Made by a program: the position numbers and the translations under genes. From Nanobdellota archaeon (GTDB lineage Archaea; Nanobdellota; Nanobdellia; Pacearchaeales; GW2011-AR1), in NCBI GenBank assembly GCA_030640565.1, contig DAOWJD010000040.1, positions 1 to 16,132 of the forward strand: a stretch of DNA of 16,132 nt, read 5' to 3'. Shown here piece after piece: positions 13,716 to 16,132 of this stretch (position 1 is the stretch's first letter; every line of letters starts with the position of its first letter). The notes under the pieces were generated by a model that saw only the letters and a program-made list of their open reading frames with translations, was not told the DNA's origin and searched no databases.

Positions 13716-15461
13716 TCAAATTCCCCAATCAGCTTTTTCCTGCCTTTTGATTTCTGCAATTTCCTGTAATAAACTTATTTCAGAAGAAGATAAAAGATCT
13801 TTGTTTTTCTTAAAATTTCTAAATTGAGATTCTGTAATATTAGAATATAAAAAATTCACATTTTTCATTCTTCTTTCAAAATTGATTCCTGGAATAGATA
13901 TTGAAAGTTCTTGTGGTTCTGTTGCTTCTTCTACTGATTTGTTTTCTGATTGCATGTTTTTTATCTTTCCAACTTTTTCTCCTTTCTCGTCTATTAAATC
14001 CATTCTGGGAATTATTTTTCCTGTTTCAACTTTAACCCCAAAAATTGCAGGGTTTGTGTTTTTGAAAACATATTGGTGAAGAACTTTTGTTTTAGCAAGT
14101 GAACTTAACCCCATAAGCCTTTTTTTCTCAATGTCTTTTCTTTTCTCCTGCCTGAATTCTTTTAAATCTTCTATAAGTTTGTAAATAACATCATCTGCAA
14201 GAATTTTTGTATTTCCCTTCATTTCCTTAACTTCTTCATCAACACCAACATTAAAACCAATAATAATTGCATCAAGTTCATTTATTTTAAGATTAGCTTT
14301 TGCATTAATCATGTCATTTTTGTTTATGTTTCCGATTCCTGCCTTTACAACAAGAATTTTTTCTTGTTTTAACATGGTAAGAAGAGCTTCTAAACTTCCA
14401 AGAGAATCTGCTTTGACAATAATTCCTTGTTTTCCTGTTTTAATGCTTTCTGTAAACTGCTGTTTGAATATTTTTTTGATTTCTTCTTTATTATCTTTAT
14501 AGATAACAAAAGGCATTCCAGGGAGAATTTCCTCTTTTTCAACAATCTGCATTCTTAGTCCTGTAGAAGCCTGGGCTTTTTCTACAGGTTTGAATTTGTC
14601 GCAGAGAGGCTCTACCTCTTCGAGAACTCTAATCTTAGTTATTATTGGCTCTCCTTCGAAATTTGCTATAGCTATTGTGTCTTTTTTTGAAAGCACCCCA
14701 TTATAAAGAATAGATTCAAGATAGTAATTATTTTTTTCTTTTTTTATTTCAAGAGCAATCCCTTTAGCTTCTTTACCTAAAGCAAGTTTTTCTCCAAGGT
14801 ATTTTTGACTTAATCCGCATAAAACCATGATTAATTCAGGAATTCCCTGGCCTGTTTTTGCAGAGCAAGGTACAAGAGCTATTTTTTTTGTAAAATCAGG
14901 TATTTTGTAGAATAAATCTGCGTCAAATCCGTAATTATTAAGAGAACCAATCAAAGTAAGATATTTTTCGTCAAAATTTTGTTTGAGATTTTGAGACTGG
15001 GAGTTTATGCTTTCTTCAAGCCCTAATTCAGTATCTGTTTTCCATCCAGAAATATTATCTATCTTGTTTAAAGCAATTATAAATGGAGTTTTATTGTGTT
15101 TTAGAATCTGAAGTACTTCTGCTGTTTGTGGTTTGATGCCGTCATTAATATCTATAACAAGGATAGAAAGATCTGCAAGACTTCCTCCTCTTTTTCTAAG
15201 ATTTGTAAAGGCTGCATGACCAGGTGTGTCAATAAAAAGAAATCCAGGTATATCTAGCTTAATTTTTTGTTTATCAATTAAAGGACAAGCTGTTTTTAAT
15301 TGTTCTGCAGGATAAAGAGTAAATGAAATTTTTTGAGTGATTCCTCCTGCTTCTCCTTCCTGAACACAGCTCTTTCTAAGTTTATCAAGGATACTTGTTT
15401 TTCCATGATCAACATGCCCACAAACTGTGACTATTGGTTGTCTGATATCTTTAGGTTTCAT
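13716..15461 (-). CDS. infB: Translation initiation factor aIF5B (IF-2 homologue)
   Basis: This GTPase promotes ribosomal subunit joining. It has 581 residues from the ATG at 15461, the usual size for archaeal aIF5B and without an intein. Motifs in order are G1 GHVDHGKT (about 15-22), switch I GGITQKIS, G3 DTPGHAAF, G4 NKID and G5 SAKTG. Domain II follows, then domain III with KADSLGSLEALL and IIGFNVGV, and domain IV with FGVKVETGKI. The C-terminus ends EIKRQEKADWGI, typical of archaeal members. An upstream ATG at 15482 would add MYSKKYI, but the only TATA box (15486-15493) lies too close to it. The same box is 28.5 bases from ATG 15461, which fits a leaderless or nearly leaderless mRNA. The NYN gene follows in the same operon. 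Confidence 0.96.
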   Translation of the reverse strand: MKPKDIRQPIVTVCGHVDHGKTSILDKLRKSCVQEGEAGGITQKISFTLYPAEQLKTACPLIDKQKIKLDIPGFLFIDTPGHAAFTNLRKRGGSLADLSILVIDINDGIKPQTAEVLQILKHNKTPFIIALNKIDNISGWKTDTELGLEESINSQSQNLKQNFDEKYLTLIGSLNNYGFDADLFYKIPDFTKKIALVPCSAKTGQGIPELIMVLCGLSQKYLGEKLALGKEAKGIALEIKKEKNNYYLESILYNGVLSKKDTIAIANFEGEPIITKIRVLEEVEPLCDKFKPVEKAQASTGLRMQIVEKEEILPGMPFVIYKDNKEEIKKIFKQQFTESIKTGKQGIIVKADSLGSLEALLTMLKQEKILVVKAGIGNINKNDMINAKANLKINELDAIIIGFNVGVDEEVKEMKGNTKILADDVIYKLIEDLKEFRQEKRKDIEKKRLMGLSSLAKTKVLHQYVFKNTNPAIFGVKVETGKIIPRMDLIDEKGEKVGKIKNMQSENKSVEEATEPQELSISIPGINFERRMKNVNFLYSNITESQFRNFKKNKDLLSSSEISLLQEIAEIKRQEKADWGI

Positions 15462-15485
15462 AATATATTTTTTAGAGTACATTTG

Positions 15486-15493
15486 TTTTTAAA
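15486..15493. promoter_or_regulatory. Shared bidirectional TATA box, aIF5B and 98-residue protein
   Basis: TTTTTAAA is centred 25.5 bases from ATG 15515 (plus) and 28.5 bases from ATG 15461 (minus). No other TATA candidate is better placed in the 53-base gap. Both transcripts would be essentially leaderless. Confidence 0.55.
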
Positions 15494-15514
15494 GGTTGAG
15501 GGAGTTATTATTTT

Positions 15515-15811
15515 ATGGTAGAAATTAAAACTTTCAGTTTAATAGATATTATTGCACACACTTCTAAACCAAGTTCAGCTAGATTATGTAGGGTATATTA
15601 TCGGGGGAAAGGAGAACCTATAAATTCTTATATTTTACCAGCACAAGCTGTTATCTTATCTGAAATTGCTAACAAAAGTAGAAAACTTTCTTTAGCTGAA
15701 AAATGTATAATGGGATCTTGTCCAAGGGCGCTTTTTTCTTTGGAAGGAAAAGACCTTATGGGAACAGCTACAGATGAAGCAATAAATGCTAACTATGAAT
15801 TTGTTTGGTAA
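15515..15811 (+). CDS. Small protein of unknown function
   Basis: This 98-residue protein is encoded divergently from aIF5B, with a leaderless start predicted at ATG 15515. It shows no signal peptide, membrane helix or recognisable motif. Three cysteines are scattered (LCRVYY, KCIMGSCPRA). The composition is that of a small globular protein, and the C-terminus ends NANYEFVW. I do not recognise the family. Support for a real gene comes from the well-spaced TATA box, the T-tract after its stop and coding-like composition. Confidence 0.6.
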   Translation: MVEIKTFSLIDIIAHTSKPSSARLCRVYYRGKGEPINSYILPAQAVILSEIANKSRKLSLAEKCIMGSCPRALFSLEGKDLMGTATDEAINANYEFVW

Positions 15812-15812
15812 A

Positions 15813-15832
15813 TTTTTTAATTTCTTCTTTTT
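15813..15832 (+). terminator. T-tract terminator after the 98-residue gene
   Basis: TTTTTTAATTTCTTCTTTTT starts 2 bases after the stop codon. It is an archaeal-type U-rich termination signal without a hairpin. Confidence 0.55.
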
Positions 15833-15857
15833 AATAGAATCCTTAATCTAAATTAAT

Positions 15858-15863
15858 AAAAAA
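15858..15863 (-). terminator. T-tract, candidate 3' end of the structured RNA
   Basis: The minus strand reads CTTGTTTTTTATT here, 25 bases after the predicted rod ends. It would end a transcript of about 105-110 nt begun near 15967. Confidence 0.35.
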
Positions 15864-15887
15864 CAAGAAAATATCTTTTAAGAAATT

Positions 15888-15971
15888 TAAAAGCCAAGAA
15901 AAGGCGTCCGAAGCCAGTAAGTAAAATCCGAAGACCCCACCTACTAATTCTTCCGCCTCTCTTAACCTTTA
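15888..15971 (-). ncRNA. Candidate structured non-coding RNA: long rod hairpin with cUUCGg tetraloop
   Basis: As minus-strand RNA, 15971-15933 pairs with 15928-15888 in about 35 base pairs. In order these are a 14-bp basal stem with one bulged U (near 15901), GGCG/CGCC, a GGA bulge (15909-15907), GAAG/CUUC, an AAUU/GG internal loop, the 7-bp AGUAGGU/ACUUACU, and six more pairs closing on UUCG (15932-15929) with a C-G closing pair. Nine pairs are G-U wobbles on this strand and would be A-C mismatches on the plus strand, so the structure points to minus-strand transcription. The hairpin core is clearly richer in G+C than its surroundings. TTTTTAAG (15989-15996) is centred 25.5 bases upstream of 15967. 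I see no match to tRNA, the SRP helix 8 loop, or the conserved RNase P RNA segments. The structure is seen; the function is unknown. Confidence 0.6.
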
Positions 15972-15988
15972 TTATTAAGATTTAAGAG

Positions 15989-15996
15989 TTTTTAAG
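15989..15996 (-). promoter_or_regulatory. TATA box for the candidate structured RNA
   Basis: TTTTTAAG (plus strand), like the boxes of aIF5B and aIF2-gamma, predicts a start near 15967 at the base of the rod. A second box, ATTTAAGA at 15980-15987, would start RNA near 15958, at the GGCG stem. Confidence 0.45.
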
Positions 15997-16055
15997 TGTT
16001 TTGTAAGTGGTGTATTGTAACGTTAAAGAGAGCTGAAAACAAAAGCTTTATTATA

Positions 16056-16132
16056 TTATTTCATTTTAAAATTCTTTTTTAAATTTGAAGGATAACTGCC
16101 AGGATAATAATCTAATTTATCTTCATTCATAA
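16056..16132 (-). CDS. Possible C-terminal end of a gene cut by the window edge
   Basis: A minus-strand frame open to the window edge ends at TAA 16056-16058. From an ATG at 16130 it reads MNEDKLDYYPGSYPSN and a further 8 residues, ending NFKMK. The composition is protein-like, with a Tyr-Tyr-Pro-Gly-Ser-Tyr-Pro stretch, but at 24 residues it may be chance or the tail of a longer gene to the right. If real, the structured RNA lies downstream of it on the same strand. Confidence 0.25.
   Translation of the reverse strand, partial: MNEDKLDYYPGSYPSNLKKNFKMK

Larger units (their letters stand above)
15812..16132. other. Right-end stretch without a convincing protein gene
   Basis: These 321 bases contain the T-tract after the 98-residue gene, the candidate rod-shaped RNA with its promoter and 3' T-tract, and then AT-rich sequence. 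A short minus-strand frame at the very edge (16056-16132) is listed separately. I see no tRNA, CRISPR or insertion-sequence signal. Confidence 0.6.

Noticed and set aside
15888..15971. The rod hairpin as a plus-strand terminator of the 98-residue gene
   Set aside because: Nine pairs become A-C mismatches in plus-strand RNA, the structure lies 76 bases after the stop, and a T-tract directly follows the stop codon anyway.
15888..15971. H/ACA guide RNA, SRP RNA, RNase P RNA or tRNA identity for the rod hairpin
   Set aside because: I see no ACA box at the 3' end, no clear kink-turn, no SRP helix 8 loop, no conserved RNase P segments and no T-arm sequence. A covariance scan would settle this.
16036..16055. 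Short AGCT-containing inverted repeat near the right edge
   Set aside because: The stem has only about four to six AT-rich pairs, expected by chance in this composition.
1..16132. CRISPR array, insertion sequence, integrase or defence system
   Set aside because: I found no regularly spaced repeats, transposase or integrase motifs, or terminal repeats. All longer frames are accounted for by other genes.

Overview
The window looks like a chromosomal piece of an AT-rich, small-genome archaeon, most likely a DPANN lineage of the Pacearchaeota/Woesearchaeota kind. This placement is an inference from gene content and was not searched. The archaeal signs are aIF2-gamma, aIF5B and ribosomal protein eS6, a TrmB-family regulator, and TTTTTAAA/TTTATAAA boxes centred 24.5 to 28.5 bases before the start codon of nine genes, which is the layout of leaderless archaeal transcripts. 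Shine-Dalgarno-like G-runs appear only where a gene sits inside an operon or has a leader.

Left part (1-3722, plus strand): the 3' end of gyrB, a small Cys-rich DUF1284 gene, and complete gyrA, tightly joined (TAA-G-ATG, then an ATGA overlap). The gyrase has unusual residues at quinolone-pocket positions of both subunits.

Middle (3735-6898): nadA and a B12-binding radical SAM gene form a minus-strand pair. The pair is divergent from a TrmB-like regulator, and a perfect 8-bp inverted repeat lies between the regulator's TATA box and its start codon, a good candidate operator.

Right part (6911-15482): a long minus-strand run. Read in transcription order it holds aIF5B, a NYN-domain RNase, a coiled-coil protein of unknown function, two tandem paralogous small membrane proteins (one of only 59 residues), eS6 with a long disordered tail, a single-pass membrane protein, a secreted metzincin-type protease, aIF2-gamma lacking its zinc knuckle, a secreted Cys-rich protein with a possible TIMP-like N-terminal domain, and a HAD phosphatase. 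It resembles an infB/rps6e/aIF2-gamma translation neighbourhood with envelope and secreted-protein genes inserted. Most genes carry their own TATA box, so it is mostly a run of single units.

Right end (15515-16132): a 98-residue unknown protein shares a promoter with aIF5B, and the remaining stretch has no convincing gene. That stretch holds the most striking non-coding signal in the window: an 84-nt region that folds, as minus-strand RNA only, into a rod of about 35 base pairs capped by a cUUCGg tetraloop. It has a TATA box upstream at the right distance and a T-tract downstream. I could not assign it to a known RNA family.
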